A stretch of DNA of 64,000 nucleotides from assembly GCA_038205115.1 (NCBI GenBank), contig JBBRCE010000006.1, positions 62,001-126,000 on the forward strand, written 5' to 3'. A model generated the notes under the pieces. That model saw only the letters and a program-made list of their open reading frames with translations. It made no database searches and was not told where the DNA came from. Source of the DNA: JBBRCE01 sp038205115. Its GTDB lineage: Bacteria > Planctomycetota > Planctomycetia > Pirellulales > JBBRCE01. Each line of letters starts with the position of its first letter. Position 1 is the first letter of the stretch. Below, piece by piece: positions 52,124 through 60,324 of the stretch. A program made the translations under genes and the position numbers.

Positions 52124-52540
52124 ATGTCTAGCGAACCTTGGTACAAAGACGGCCTGCCGTTTCAATGCTCGCAGTGCGGCGATTGCTGCACAGGCGCACC
52201 CGGCTACGTGTGGGTGAATCAAGAAGAGATTTCCGCGCTGGCAGTCACGCAGGATATGACCGTTGCGGACTTCGAATCCAAGTATGTTCGCAACGTCGGC
52301 ATTCGCAAATCGCTGGTCGAATTCGCCAACGGCGACTGCGTGTTCTTCGACGGAACCGCCCGCAAATGCACGGTTTATGGCGCACGTCCTCGGCAATGCC
52401 GCACTTGGCCATTTTGGGATTCAAACCTTCGAACCCCCGAAGCCTGGCGCCAGACCTGCGAAGTTTGCCCTGGCAGCGGCCAAGGGGCATTGGTGCAACT
52501 TGAGCAAATCGAGCTGCAGCGTAAAGTTTTGAAGCTGTAA
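52124..52540 (+). CDS. YkgJ-family cysteine cluster protein
   Basis: 138 aa. The N-terminal CSQCGDCCTG is the CxxCxxCC motif of the YkgJ/UPF0153 family, and two more Cys pairs follow (NGDCVFFDGTARKCTVYGARPRQCRTWPF; CEVCPGSG). These proteins bind zinc or an Fe-S cluster and their function is unknown. It is 39 bases after the cysteine desulfurase and likely in the same unit. The tryptophan- and Asn-containing TWPFWDSNL follows the normal family pattern. Confidence 0.9.
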   Translation: MSSEPWYKDGLPFQCSQCGDCCTGAPGYVWVNQEEISALAVTQDMTVADFESKYVRNVGIRKSLVEFANGDCVFFDGTARKCTVYGARPRQCRTWPFWDSNLRTPEAWRQTCEVCPGSGQGALVQLEQIELQRKVLKL

Positions 52541-52693
52541 TTGGTCCGCGTATCTGGATTTGGCCACACTGTCCGCAAACGATTGTCATTCAATCACTTG
52601 CGATCAAATCTGCCATTTTTCCCAGCATTCGCCATTGCGGCTTGGTCAGGTTATCCCCGAATCCGTCGAATCGCCGCGAATTTTCCGGCGAGC

Positions 52694-52722
52694 TTGACAC
52701 TACTTCTTATGCCACCTACACT
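52694..52722 (+). promoter_or_regulatory. Promoter of the HU-like gene
   Basis: TTGACA at 52694-52699, a 17-base spacer and TACACT at 52717-52722, giving a start near 52729 and a leader of about 67 bases to the GTG at 52796. It is the best -35 in the window. Confidence 0.7.
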
Positions 52723-52795
52723 TGGAGCATGAATGCGGCAGGTTGGCGACGTGTTTTCCGCCCTGCCGACTACTTCTCATAGGAGAGCCGCAGTC

Positions 52796-53257
52796 GTGAC
52801 CAAGAAAGAGATCGTTAAGACCATCTCGGAAGAAATCGGCCTGACGCAACTCAAGACGAAGGAGATCGTGCAGAAAACGTTCGATGCCATCGTCGAGACG
52901 CTGGTTGAAGAGCGGCGCATCGAACTCCGTAACTTTGGCGTCTTCGAAGTGAAATTGCGGGCTGCTCGCAAAGCTCGCAATCCGCGCACCGGCCAAAAAG
53001 TGTTTGTGGCCGAGAAGTTTGTCGTGACGTTCAAGCCCGGCAAAGAGATGGAGGCCCGCGTCCGCGAGCTGGAGCGAAAAGCGGCGGCCGAAGCCGCTGC
53101 AAAAGCCGCAGCACAGAATCCGCACGGCCATGCAAATTCAACGTCCGCGCCCGACGCTTCGTCCGCGCAGGCTCCGGCGAATGCTCAAAAGCCGTCTCCC
53201 GACGGCGGTTCGCACGATTCAAACCCAACCTCTGCAAAGAGTTGGGATCATTCGTAG
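52796..53257 (+). CDS. HU-family DNA-binding protein with a long disordered tail
   Basis: 153 aa from the GTG at 52796 (AGGAG ten bases upstream); the open frame to 52733 is not needed. The HU fold is complete in the first 90 or so residues: TKKEIVKTISEEIGLTQLKTKEIVQKTFDAIVETLVEE, RIELRNFGVFEVKLRAARKARNPRTGQ (arm) and VTFKPGKEM. It bends and compacts DNA. Unlike classical HU, a 55-residue Ala/Ser/Pro-rich tail follows (ERKAAAEAAAKAAAQ and on), probably disordered. Such tails recur in planctomycete nucleoid proteins. Confidence 0.93.
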   Translation: MTKKEIVKTISEEIGLTQLKTKEIVQKTFDAIVETLVEERRIELRNFGVFEVKLRAARKARNPRTGQKVFVAEKFVVTFKPGKEMEARVRELERKAAAEAAAKAAAQNPHGHANSTSAPDASSAQAPANAQKPSPDGGSHDSNPTSAKSWDHS

Positions 53258-53593
53258 CATCATCTTCTAATTGCATTTCGTCGTGCAGCACCGCGCAATT
53301 TGCTCGCCAATCTGATAGCGTTCCGATTTGGCAAATTGAAATAATTGTAGCGGTTATCCGGATTCGACAAAGTTTGCTGCTTGTTCCGCCGAAAATTAGA
53401 ACTACCTATCGTGCGAAGACGCGAGTGTGACGGCCTCAACAGTTTGGGCCGAACTGAGCGTGACTCGTTTGCCCGATAGCAATGCAGCCTGTAATTCGGT
53501 CCGATGGCGGCATTGGACGAGTTGCAGATCGAACACCCGAGTGTCGGTTGCCACGTTCGCTGGCGAATCGGATGCTTCACGGAGGAAGATGCG
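53258..53593. other. 336-base intergenic stretch
   Basis: It is AT-rich compared with its surroundings. A weak pair TTGCCC (53469-53474), 17 bases, TAATTC (53492-53497) might be the promoter for the next lipoprotein. I see no convincing terminator for the HU gene and no gene. Confidence 0.45.
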
Positions 53594-53812
53594 ATGCGCA
53601 AAATAATGATGACAACGTTAATGGCCTGGTCGCTTGCTACAAGCACAGGCTGCCTGATCCCTGCATACTCGGGCGACCCGCCACGGCGGGCCCAAGAGCT
53701 CATTTTCACCTCGGAAAACCTCCGACTGATCATGGACGAGTGGGAACGAATCTGGTTCCTGGATCAGCCCGATCACATGGCGCCCTATCGTACTCACGGC
53801 GGCGTGTTATAA
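53594..53812 (+). CDS. Small lipoprotein, function unknown
   Basis: 72 aa from the ATG at 53594, with GGAGGA seven bases upstream. The lipoprotein signal is IMMTTLMAWSLATSTGC, with Cys20 the lipid site. The mature part is short (IPAYSGDPPRRAQELIFTSENLRLIMDEWERIWFLDQPDHM) with one likely helix. It is not recognised. The strong ribosome binding site and signal argue that it is real. Confidence 0.8.
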   Translation: MRKIMMTTLMAWSLATSTGCLIPAYSGDPPRRAQELIFTSENLRLIMDEWERIWFLDQPDHMAPYRTHGGVL

Positions 53813-54177
53813 GCCCGCCGGCGTGAGCCTTCGTTCTGCTACGCTTTTTGCGACATTTCCGGCAGCGGCGTATGCTGCTGCCGGCGACCGCCGCATTCGT
53901 CAGCGGAACGCCTGGCCGCCCGCGTGGTTGTAGACACTGGCGAGCGCGAGTCCGCGCTTTTGCCGCCAATTGAGCTACTGCGAAAAGCGGCTGGCAGCGC
54001 GACGATCCTGCGCATCGATCGTCGTGAACTGCCAGCCGCTTGGCGCTGCGCGGAGTTCGATTCGCGCCGGCGCCAAAGGTCGCATTCGGCTGCCGACTCT
54101 ACCGGTCAGGCGTGCAAGTTGCTATACAATGCATAGCAGCTTTTGCCCGTTTTCTTTACGCCTGCTCTTGGTTTTTC
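53813..54177. other. 365-base intergenic stretch upstream of pyrD
   Basis: It holds a CGGCAGC/GCTGCCG stem around 53862-53885, which could end the lipoprotein transcript. There is a long double hairpin at 53986-54040 (listed separately), and a TATACAAT near 54123-54130 that may be the pyrD -10. I see no gene. Confidence 0.5.
53986..54040 (+). other. Long hairpin upstream of pyrD
   Basis: Two nested perfect stems form one hairpin of about 55 bases: AGCGGCTGGCAG with CTGCCAGCCGCT (53986-53997 with 54029-54040, 12 bp) and CGACGATC with GATCGTCG (54000-54007 with 54017-54024, 8 bp), around a 9-base loop. It lies about 140 bases before pyrD. It may be an mRNA leader element or an RNA processing site. 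No T-run follows, so it is not a typical terminator. Confidence 0.5.
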
Positions 54178-55122
54178 GTGAATTCCGCCAGCTCGACGCT
54201 CTCGGTCCAAATCGGTCGATTGTCGCTCCCCAATCCGATTTTGGTGGCGTCTGGCACGTTTGGTTACGCCCGCGAAATGGCAGGCCTGGTGCAGCTTTCG
54301 CGGCTCGGCGGAATTCTGCCTAAGACCATCACCCGCCACTCTCGGCCCGGCAACGCGCCCTGGCGAACGATCGAAACCGCGGCCGGCATGCTGAATTCGA
54401 TCGGCCTGGACAATGACGGCATCGAAACCTTCATCGAGCACCATCTGCCCTATTTGGCCAGCCTCGGCACGCCGATCATCGTGAGCATTGCTGGCGGAAA
54501 TCAGTCCGAATTCGTGGAAATGTCGGCCATGCTCGACGGCCGGCCCGGCGTGGCCGCCATTGAACTGAATATCTCTTGCCCGAATGTCAGCCACGGTGTG
54601 GACTTTGGAGCGAATCCGCAAATGTGCGAGCAAGTGGTGGCCGGCTGCCGCGCTGCTTGCAACGTGCCGATTCTGGCCAAGCTGACGCCTAACGTCACCG
54701 ACATCGCCTCGATCGCCCGCGCGGCCGAGGCGGGCGGCGCCGACGGCATTTCGCTCATCAACACCTGCCTGGGCATGGCCATCGACTGGCGACGTCGCCG
54801 GCCCATGCTCGGTAACATCGTGGGCGGTTTGAGCGGGCCGGCCATCAAGCCCATCGCATTGCGATGCGTGTATCAAGTGGCCAAGGCGGTGAAAACGCCG
54901 CTCGTTGGCATCGGCGGAATCGCCACGCTGAACGACGTAATGGAATTTCTGGTTGCCGGCGCATCGGCCGTGCAGATCGGAACCGCTAACTTTTACGATC
55001 CGACCTGTTCGATGGCCTTGCTCGAAGCGTTGCCGGCGGCACTCGCGGAACTGCAAGCGAATTCGATTTCCGAGATTGTCGGCACGCTCGACACCAGTCG
55101 CCCGCCAGCACCGGCTCATTAA
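54178..55122 (+). CDS. pyrD: Dihydroorotate dehydrogenase, class 1B type, PyrD
   Basis: 314 aa from the GTG at 54178, which fits the normal class 1B length; the open frame to 54040 overlaps the hairpin stretch and is not likely coding. Oxidises dihydroorotate to orotate in pyrimidine synthesis with FMN. Motifs: LPNPILVASGTFGYAREM, GNAPWRTIETAAGMLNSIGLDNDG, IELNISCPNVSHGVDFG (with the catalytic Cys position), LAKLTPNVTDI and VGIGGIATLNDVMEFLVAGASAVQIGTAN. Class 1B normally pairs with a PyrK electron-transfer subunit, which I do not see next to it. Confidence 0.94.
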   Translation: MNSASSTLSVQIGRLSLPNPILVASGTFGYAREMAGLVQLSRLGGILPKTITRHSRPGNAPWRTIETAAGMLNSIGLDNDGIETFIEHHLPYLASLGTPIIVSIAGGNQSEFVEMSAMLDGRPGVAAIELNISCPNVSHGVDFGANPQMCEQVVAGCRAACNVPILAKLTPNVTDIASIARAAEAGGADGISLINTCLGMAIDWRRRRPMLGNIVGGLSGPAIKPIALRCVYQVAKAVKTPLVGIGGIATLNDVMEFLVAGASAVQIGTANFYDPTCSMALLEALPAALAELQANSISEIVGTLDTSRPPAPAH

Positions 55123-55161
55123 CCCGTCTTCCTTTCACCCGTCGTTGCAACCGTTTACATC

Positions 55162-56130
55162 ATGCGCGTACTCTCTGGGATTCAACCCACCGGCCGCTTC
55201 CACTGGGGCAACTACTTTGGCGCCATCCAGCAGTACATCGAACTGCAGCACGAAGAGGCGTCGTATTATTTCATTGCCAATCTGCATGCGTTGACCACAG
55301 TCCGTGATCCCAAGCTGCTCGCGCAACTCACGCTGGATGCTGCCATCGATCTGCTGGCATTGGGGCTCGATCCGGCCAAGGCGATTTTGTTTGTGCAGTC
55401 CGATGTGCCAGAAGTCAGTGAGCTGTGCTGGCTGTTAATGACCGGTGCCGGCATGGGGCTGCTCGAGCGCTGCCATGCCTACAAAGATAAAGTCGCTAAA
55501 GGCCTGCCCGCCGACGCCGGGCTTTTCACTTACCCGGTGCTGATGGCGGCCGACATTTTGATTTACGACGCCGACGTCGTGCCGGTCGGCGCGGACCAAG
55601 TGCAGCATATTGAAGTTTGCCGCGACGTGGCTGCCAGCTTCAACCATCATTACGGCGAGGTGTTCCGGTTGCCCAAGGCCAAACTGCTCGACGCGTCGGC
55701 CAAGGTGCCCGGTACGGATGGCGAGAAGATGTCGAAGAGCTACAACAACACGTTGGAACTGTTCGAAGACGCCAAGGCGCAGCGGAAGAAGATCATGCGA
55801 ATCGTCACCGATTCGCGCCCCATGGAACAGCCGAAGGAGCCCGAAGGCGATCATCTCTTCCAGCTTTATTCGCTGCTAGCATCGCCGGACGAGATTCAAG
55901 CCATGTCTGAACTGTATCGCCGCGGCGGCTTCGGCTATGGGCAGATCAAAACGGCGGTGGCCGACGCAGCTGAGCGTTACTTCGGTCCCGCCCGCGAACG
56001 CCGCAAGCAAATTGAGTCCAACCCGCAACGCGTCCGCGAAATTCTGGCCGACGGCGCCGCCCGCGCGCGTGAGAAAGCTGCCGAAGTTCTGCTGCGTGCG
56101 CAACAGGCCTGTGGCTTGAAGGGCCGGTGA
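55162..56130 (+). CDS. trpS: Tryptophanyl-tRNA synthetase
   Basis: 322 aa, the normal length. Class I synthetase charging tRNA-Trp. The HIGH-equivalent is PTGRFHWGNYFGA, and the KMSKS loop is GEKMSKSYNNTLELF. SGIQPTG at the N-terminus and the DQVQHIEVCRDVAASFN motif are conserved. It is 39 bases after pyrD and overlaps the next gene by one base (TGATG). Confidence 0.96.
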   Translation: MRVLSGIQPTGRFHWGNYFGAIQQYIELQHEEASYYFIANLHALTTVRDPKLLAQLTLDAAIDLLALGLDPAKAILFVQSDVPEVSELCWLLMTGAGMGLLERCHAYKDKVAKGLPADAGLFTYPVLMAADILIYDADVVPVGADQVQHIEVCRDVAASFNHHYGEVFRLPKAKLLDASAKVPGTDGEKMSKSYNNTLELFEDAKAQRKKIMRIVTDSRPMEQPKEPEGDHLFQLYSLLASPDEIQAMSELYRRGGFGYGQIKTAVADAAERYFGPARERRKQIESNPQRVREILADGAARAREKAAEVLLRAQQACGLKGR

Positions 56131-56774
56131 TGGATACCGAACCGCAGGGCTGTTTGGCTGCAACTCTCAGACTTTTCGGTATTCAACTCGGCGGAGCGCG
56201 TAAGTCGGCCAACCCATTGCCTTATCGGCTTTGCGACAACTTTTTATCGGCCGCTGAACTTTCGTTTTTCAAGGTTCTTTCGACGGCAATCGCCGGCCGG
56301 TTCGTCATCTGCTGTAAAGTACGATTAGGCGATTTGTTCTACGTTGTCCATCGCGAGCAGCGCCAGTCATTTCGCAACAAGGTCGAACGCAAGCACGTCG
56401 ATTTTCTCCTTTGCGATCCGCTCACAATGAAACAGCTGTGCGGAGTGGAGCTGGATGATTCATCGCATAAACGTGCGGATCGACAAGCACGCGATCTGTT
56501 CGTCGATGAGGTTTTTCGATCCGCAAAACTACCCCTAATTCATATTCCAACGGCAAGAACCTATCGACCGGACGAACTGCTTGATCGTTTGATCCCGCAC
56601 CTTCGCCAAAGCAAGCGCGACGTCCTCACACCGAGCGGTCGAGAAAATAACAAAGTCCCGACCTGCCCGAAATGCGAGATCCCAATGGTCCTGCGAATTG
56701 CAACCAAAGGCCCAAACGCCGGCAACAAGTTCTACGGTTGTGTGAACTACCCGCAATGCAAACAAACGGCGTGA
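56130..56774 (+). CDS. DUF2726 protein with topoisomerase-type zinc finger
   Basis: 214 aa from the ATG at 56130, overlapping the trpS stop. DUF2726 (about 40-160) belongs to the PD-(D/E)xK nuclease-like group. Possible catalytic residues are in KHVDFLLCD, GVELDDSSHKRADRQARD and the closing LPLIHIPTART. The C-terminal part is a topoisomerase C4 zinc finger (CPKCEIPMVLRIATKGPNAGNKFYGCVNYPQC). The combination suggests a DNA-acting protein, but activity is unproven. The first 40 residues are hydrophilic. The overlap suggests coupling to trpS by position only. Confidence 0.85.
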   Translation: MDTEPQGCLAATLRLFGIQLGGARKSANPLPYRLCDNFLSAAELSFFKVLSTAIAGRFVICCKVRLGDLFYVVHREQRQSFRNKVERKHVDFLLCDPLTMKQLCGVELDDSSHKRADRQARDLFVDEVFRSAKLPLIHIPTARTYRPDELLDRLIPHLRQSKRDVLTPSGRENNKVPTCPKCEIPMVLRIATKGPNAGNKFYGCVNYPQCKQTA

Positions 56775-56797
56775 GTTTTGTAAATCGAGCCGCACGA

Positions 56798-57760
56798 TTA
56801 GCCCACGGCCCGACTCGGCACTTCGCTGCCACAAATGTAATCGCGCAGCCGCTCGAATTCCGAGTGATCGGCAAAGTGGATCACGATCTTTCCATGGCCT
56901 TTGGCACCGTGCTTGATATCGACTTTGGATCCCACCGCCGCGCGAAACTGCTGCTCAAGCGCCGCGACCTGCTTGCTGCTGCCACGGCCGGCTTTTGCTG
57001 GCTTGGCTGGCGCGGCCGTGATGCCAGCGATTGCTAGCGGCTCGGCATCCGAGTGGCGGATCGTTTCCTGCACTTGTTCTTCCACCGCGCGGACGCTCAG
57101 TTGCTCCGCCTGGATACGTCGACAAAAGTCCAGTTGTTCGCGCTCGTCGCCCAGCGGCAACAGTGCGCGGGCGTGGCCTGGCGAAATGCCGCCAGAGCGG
57201 ACGGCGTCTTGCACCGCTGCCGGCAGTTCCAACAACCGCACCAAATTGGCCACCGTGGAGCGATCCACATTCAAACGCTTGGCCAACTCTTCTTGCGTGC
57301 AGCCGTAGCGCTGCAAGTACAACTGAAACGAAGCGGCCTTTTCCAGCGCGTTCAAATCTTTGCGCTGCAAATTCTCGACGATGGCCAGTTCGGCCACCTG
57401 GCGATCGTCGGCCTCGCGAACCAGCGCCGGCACTTCCGACCAACCCGACTTGATCGCTGCCCGCAGTCGACGCTCCCCCGCGATGAGTTGGTAACGCTCG
57501 CCGAGCTTCCGCACGACGATCGGTTGCAGCAAACCGTGCTCTTGAATGCTTTGCGACAGGCTGGCGATTTCCGCCGGATCGAAGTCGCGCCGCGGTTGGA
57601 ACGGGTTGGCTTCGATCTGATAGACGTTGAGCTTCAATGGACTGCCGTCGCTGGCAGCGGTTTCCGCCAAGTGCAATTGCACGCCCGCGCGCGGCAACTC
57701 CTCAGCCGGCCGACCGAGTAAAGCTTCCAAGCCGCGGCCCAAACGTCGTTCTTTATTCAT
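56798..57760 (-). CDS. parB: Chromosome partitioning protein ParB
   Basis: 320 aa. ParB binds parS, spreads using CTP and recruits ParA for chromosome segregation. The N-terminus RRLGRGLEALLGRP is ParA-contacting. The ParB/Srx domain has NPFQPRRDFDPAEI, GLLQPIVVRKLGERYQLIAGERRLRAA (GERR CTP motif) and then the KorB-like helix-turn-helix (CTQEELAKRLNVDRSTVANLVRLLELP). A C-terminal dimer domain ends the chain (VDIKHGAKGHGKIVIHFADHSEFERLRDYI). It overlaps parA by eight bases. Confidence 0.96.
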   Translation of the reverse strand: MNKERRLGRGLEALLGRPAEELPRAGVQLHLAETAASDGSPLKLNVYQIEANPFQPRRDFDPAEIASLSQSIQEHGLLQPIVVRKLGERYQLIAGERRLRAAIKSGWSEVPALVREADDRQVAELAIVENLQRKDLNALEKAASFQLYLQRYGCTQEELAKRLNVDRSTVANLVRLLELPAAVQDAVRSGGISPGHARALLPLGDEREQLDFCRRIQAEQLSVRAVEEQVQETIRHSDAEPLAIAGITAAPAKPAKAGRGSSKQVAALEQQFRAAVGSKVDIKHGAKGHGKIVIHFADHSEFERLRDYICGSEVPSRAVG

Positions 57761-58499
57761 GGCTGATGACCTCTAAACAGAGTTCCAAGTAAGCTCGGGC
57801 GCCACGCGCTCGAGGAGCATAATCCAAAACCGCGCGGCCGTGACTCGGCGCTTCGCAAACCGCTACGTCGCGCGGAATGACCGTCTGAAAAACAATGTCG
57901 CCAAAGAACTCGCGAACCTCGGCTTCAACTTCGTACGTCAATTCCAAGCGATGGTCGAACATCGTCAACAAGATGCCGCCAAACGCCAGCCGGCCAGGCT
58001 GCTCGTCCATCACCTGGCGAATGACTTCGATCATCTGCGCCAGACCTTCCATAGCGTAGTATTCGCACTGGATCGGCATTAGCACTTCGTTACTGCTGGC
58101 CAGCGCCAATCGCGTGAGTTCGCCCAGCGACGGCGGACAATCGATCAGCACGAAGTCATAAGCGGCCATGCCGGTTGCCAGATGTTGCCGCAATGTCGCG
58201 GCTTGATCGTCGGAAGCAGTGGCCAGCGAATCGACATCCTGAAAGCTGCGACTACCAGGCAGCAGATCGAGCCCGGCGATGTAAGTTTCCGTGAGCGAAC
58301 TGCGGAGCGGTTCGCGGCTGACCAGCGGATGGCGCGGCGAAGGTGAGCAGCCTAAACCGCTGGTGGCATTGCATTGCGGGTCGAGGTCAACCAGCAAGGT
58401 GCGTCGACCGGCCTTGGCGAGACCAACGGCCAGATTGACCGCGGTCGTCGTTTTGCCGACGCCCCCTTTCTGATTTGCCACGCACAAAATCCGACCCAC
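57753..58499 (-). CDS. parA: Chromosome partitioning ATPase ParA (Soj-like)
   Basis: 248 aa from the GTG at 58499, with AAGGAG seven bases upstream; the longer frame to 58538 lacks a good site. A Walker-type ATPase that binds DNA and moves ParB-parS. The deviant Walker A is ANQKGGVGKTTTAVNLA, with DLDPQCNATSG, VLIDCPPSLGELT (Walker B) and EYYAMEGLAQM following. The leader upstream holds two competing hairpins (58541-58578), and a degenerate parS lies at 58934. Confidence 0.96.
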   Translation of the reverse strand: MGRILCVANQKGGVGKTTTAVNLAVGLAKAGRRTLLVDLDPQCNATSGLGCSPSPRHPLVSREPLRSSLTETYIAGLDLLPGSRSFQDVDSLATASDDQAATLRQHLATGMAAYDFVLIDCPPSLGELTRLALASSNEVLMPIQCEYYAMEGLAQMIEVIRQVMDEQPGRLAFGGILLTMFDHRLELTYEVEAEVREFFGDIVFQTVIPRDVAVCEAPSHGRAVLDYAPRARGARAYLELCLEVISHE

Positions 58500-58540
58500 G
58501 ACGGAACTCCTTTTCCGTTTTTGCGACATCACCGCCAACC

Positions 58541-58578
58541 GGCAGCGATTCGCTGCCCGCGCATTCCATACGCGGGCA
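58541..58578 (-). promoter_or_regulatory. Two mutually exclusive hairpins in the parA leader
   Basis: Hairpin A is GGCAGCG/CGCTGCC (58541-58547 with 58551-58557), and hairpin B is TGCCCGCG/CGCGGGCA (58554-58561 with 58571-58578). They share the bases 58554-58557, so only one can form at a time. They lie 42-79 bases before the parA start. This is the layout of a switch or attenuator, but no ligand is known. Confidence 0.45.
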
Positions 58579-58933
58579 AGCGGTCCGAATTGTAACGCGG
58601 CAACAGAAATTTGGAAATTTCAGTTCGCGGCCGCTAGCAGCAGAAAATCTCCATTGGCGCCTGGTGAGCGCGCCAGTTTTGCATTAAGCCCGAATTCAAG
58701 AGTTATTGCAGTAATCGCTGCTGTCGCCGAAGCAGCATTGCTCAGGAGGAATTGGCAAGGCGGCGCTATGGGACGTGAGAACGGCCGGGCGCGCTGCCCT
58801 GTGCCTAAAGCAGCGCCGATCGGCGAATCCACCGACGATGGCAGCGTCGGCGACGAATGCGGAGAAAAATCGCTCGGTTTGATGGCGGCCGAAATGCGAT
58901 CGGCACTGATGTGGAAAGAATTTCGCGTAAGTG

Positions 58934-58949
58934 CGTTCCACGGGAAACA
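58934..58949. promoter_or_regulatory. Degenerate parS-like site
   Basis: CGTTCCACGGGAAACA differs at three of 16 bases from the parS consensus TGTTTCACGTGAAACA. It shares the same central CACGGGAAAC as the better site at 60351. It may be a weak ParB site. Confidence 0.45.
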
Positions 58950-58977
58950 CCTAGCGAAACGCCGCTGCGCCGCGCGG

Positions 58978-60324
58978 TTATTCCAGCGGGTTGATGACCA
59001 GCCCGCTGAGCAGCTTGGGATAGAAGTACGTGCTCTTGGCCGGCATGCGTTCGTTGTGTTGGCTGATCGAACGGATGTGTTCCACGGTGGCCGGCATTAC
59101 CAGCGCGCCGAGTTCAAAGCGGCCACCTTGGCCCATCACGCCCGTGGCGTCGCGGGTGGCGGAGTCGCCTTGCTCCAGACTTTCGACCACTTCTTCCACC
59201 GAGTGAACGTACTTGGGCTTGGGCAAATCCGTGGCGCTCAGCAGCGTTTCCATCACCAGCCGATGCAGAATGCTCACGCCCAATCCTTGCCAGTCTGCGG
59301 TGTGTCCGTCGGCGACATCGGCCATTCGTTTGCGGCCGGCAGCAGTGATTCGTGCCACCGTCCAGCGCTGGTCTTTGTCCGTGTAGAATCCCAGCGTGCC
59401 TTGCTGGTTTTCCATTTCGATTTCGTCCCAAATCGTATTGGCCAGGTCGGCGCCTTCGCCAGCGACGCGGGTCGTGAAACAATCGCCCAGCTTGGCTTTC
59501 AAGTCGTCGCTAGTCATGGCCGGCAGGCCTCGAAACAGGCGATGCGTTGGCAGCACGATCATGCCCGCATCGCTCATGCTTACGCACATCATCAGCACGA
59601 AGTTGGCCGGATCTTGGCTGCCCAGGTCGCCCTGCGATTTGAGTTCGTCGCGATAACTGCAGGCGGTCTCGTAGCGATGATGACCATCGGCAATGAACAC
59701 CGGCTTGTCGCCCATCAGCCCATTGAGTTTGGAAATCACCGCCGGATCGTTGACGACCCACATCCGATGTTTCACACCCAAATGATCGGTGGCTTCCACC
59801 GGCGTTTGCCCAGCGATAGCCGCTTCCAGCAATTCTTGAGCAGCGCTTTGCGGATCGGGGTAGAGTCCAAAAATCTGGCTGAGATTGGCTTTGCAGGCGC
59901 GAGTGAGCAGCAGCCGGTCGGCCTTGGGACCGCTAAGCGTTTCTTCGTGCGGAAAGATATTGCCTTCGCCGAAACGTTCCAGCCGGCAACGGGCCATAAA
60001 GCCGCGGCGAGCCAATTGCTGGCCGCCGTGTTCAAACACCTGGTGATACACGTAAACTGCCGGTTGCGTTTCGCTCTGCAACACGCCTTCGCTGCGCCAG
60101 TTTTTAAGAAACTTGGCCGCGCGGGAATAGCGGTTGCTGCCTTCGACATCGCCAGGCTCGTCGCGGTTCAAAATCAATCGAACGACGTTGGCGGGGTGCG
60201 TTTTATACAGTTGATCCTGCAAGGCCGGATCGATCACGTCATACGGCGGCGCGATCACATTCGAAAGCGAACCTACGTGCTTCAGATCGTAACGCAAACC
60301 GCGGAAGGCTTGAATGTCGGGCAT
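58978..60324 (-). CDS. DUF1015 family protein
   Basis: 448 aa, the usual length. The family signature begins FRGLRYDLKHVGSLSNVIAPPYDVID and continues with NVVRLILN, HEETLSGPKADRLLLTRACKANLSQIFGLY, VIADGHHRYETACSYRDELKSQ and SMSDAGMIVLPTHRL. DUF1015 proteins are widespread and some are HTH-linked serine kinase (SerK)-like enzymes, so an ATP-dependent kinase role is possible but unsure. It lies between the two parS-like sites, next to parA-parB. Start is the ATG at 60324. Confidence 0.9.
   Translation of the reverse strand: MPDIQAFRGLRYDLKHVGSLSNVIAPPYDVIDPALQDQLYKTHPANVVRLILNRDEPGDVEGSNRYSRAAKFLKNWRSEGVLQSETQPAVYVYHQVFEHGGQQLARRGFMARCRLERFGEGNIFPHEETLSGPKADRLLLTRACKANLSQIFGLYPDPQSAAQELLEAAIAGQTPVEATDHLGVKHRMWVVNDPAVISKLNGLMGDKPVFIADGHHRYETACSYRDELKSQGDLGSQDPANFVLMMCVSMSDAGMIVLPTHRLFRGLPAMTSDDLKAKLGDCFTTRVAGEGADLANTIWDEIEMENQQGTLGFYTDKDQRWTVARITAAGRKRMADVADGHTADWQGLGVSILHRLVMETLLSATDLPKPKYVHSVEEVVESLEQGDSATRDATGVMGQGGRFELGALVMPATVEHIRSISQHNERMPAKSTYFYPKLLSGLVINPLE

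Larger units (their letters stand above)
58500..58977. other. 478-base stretch upstream of parA
   Basis: It holds the competing parA-leader hairpins (58541-58578) and a degenerate parS-like sequence (58934-58949), both listed. The plus-strand frame running through it and on across the DUF1015 gene is antisense to that gene and is not credible. I cannot identify a clear promoter for parA. Confidence 0.5.
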
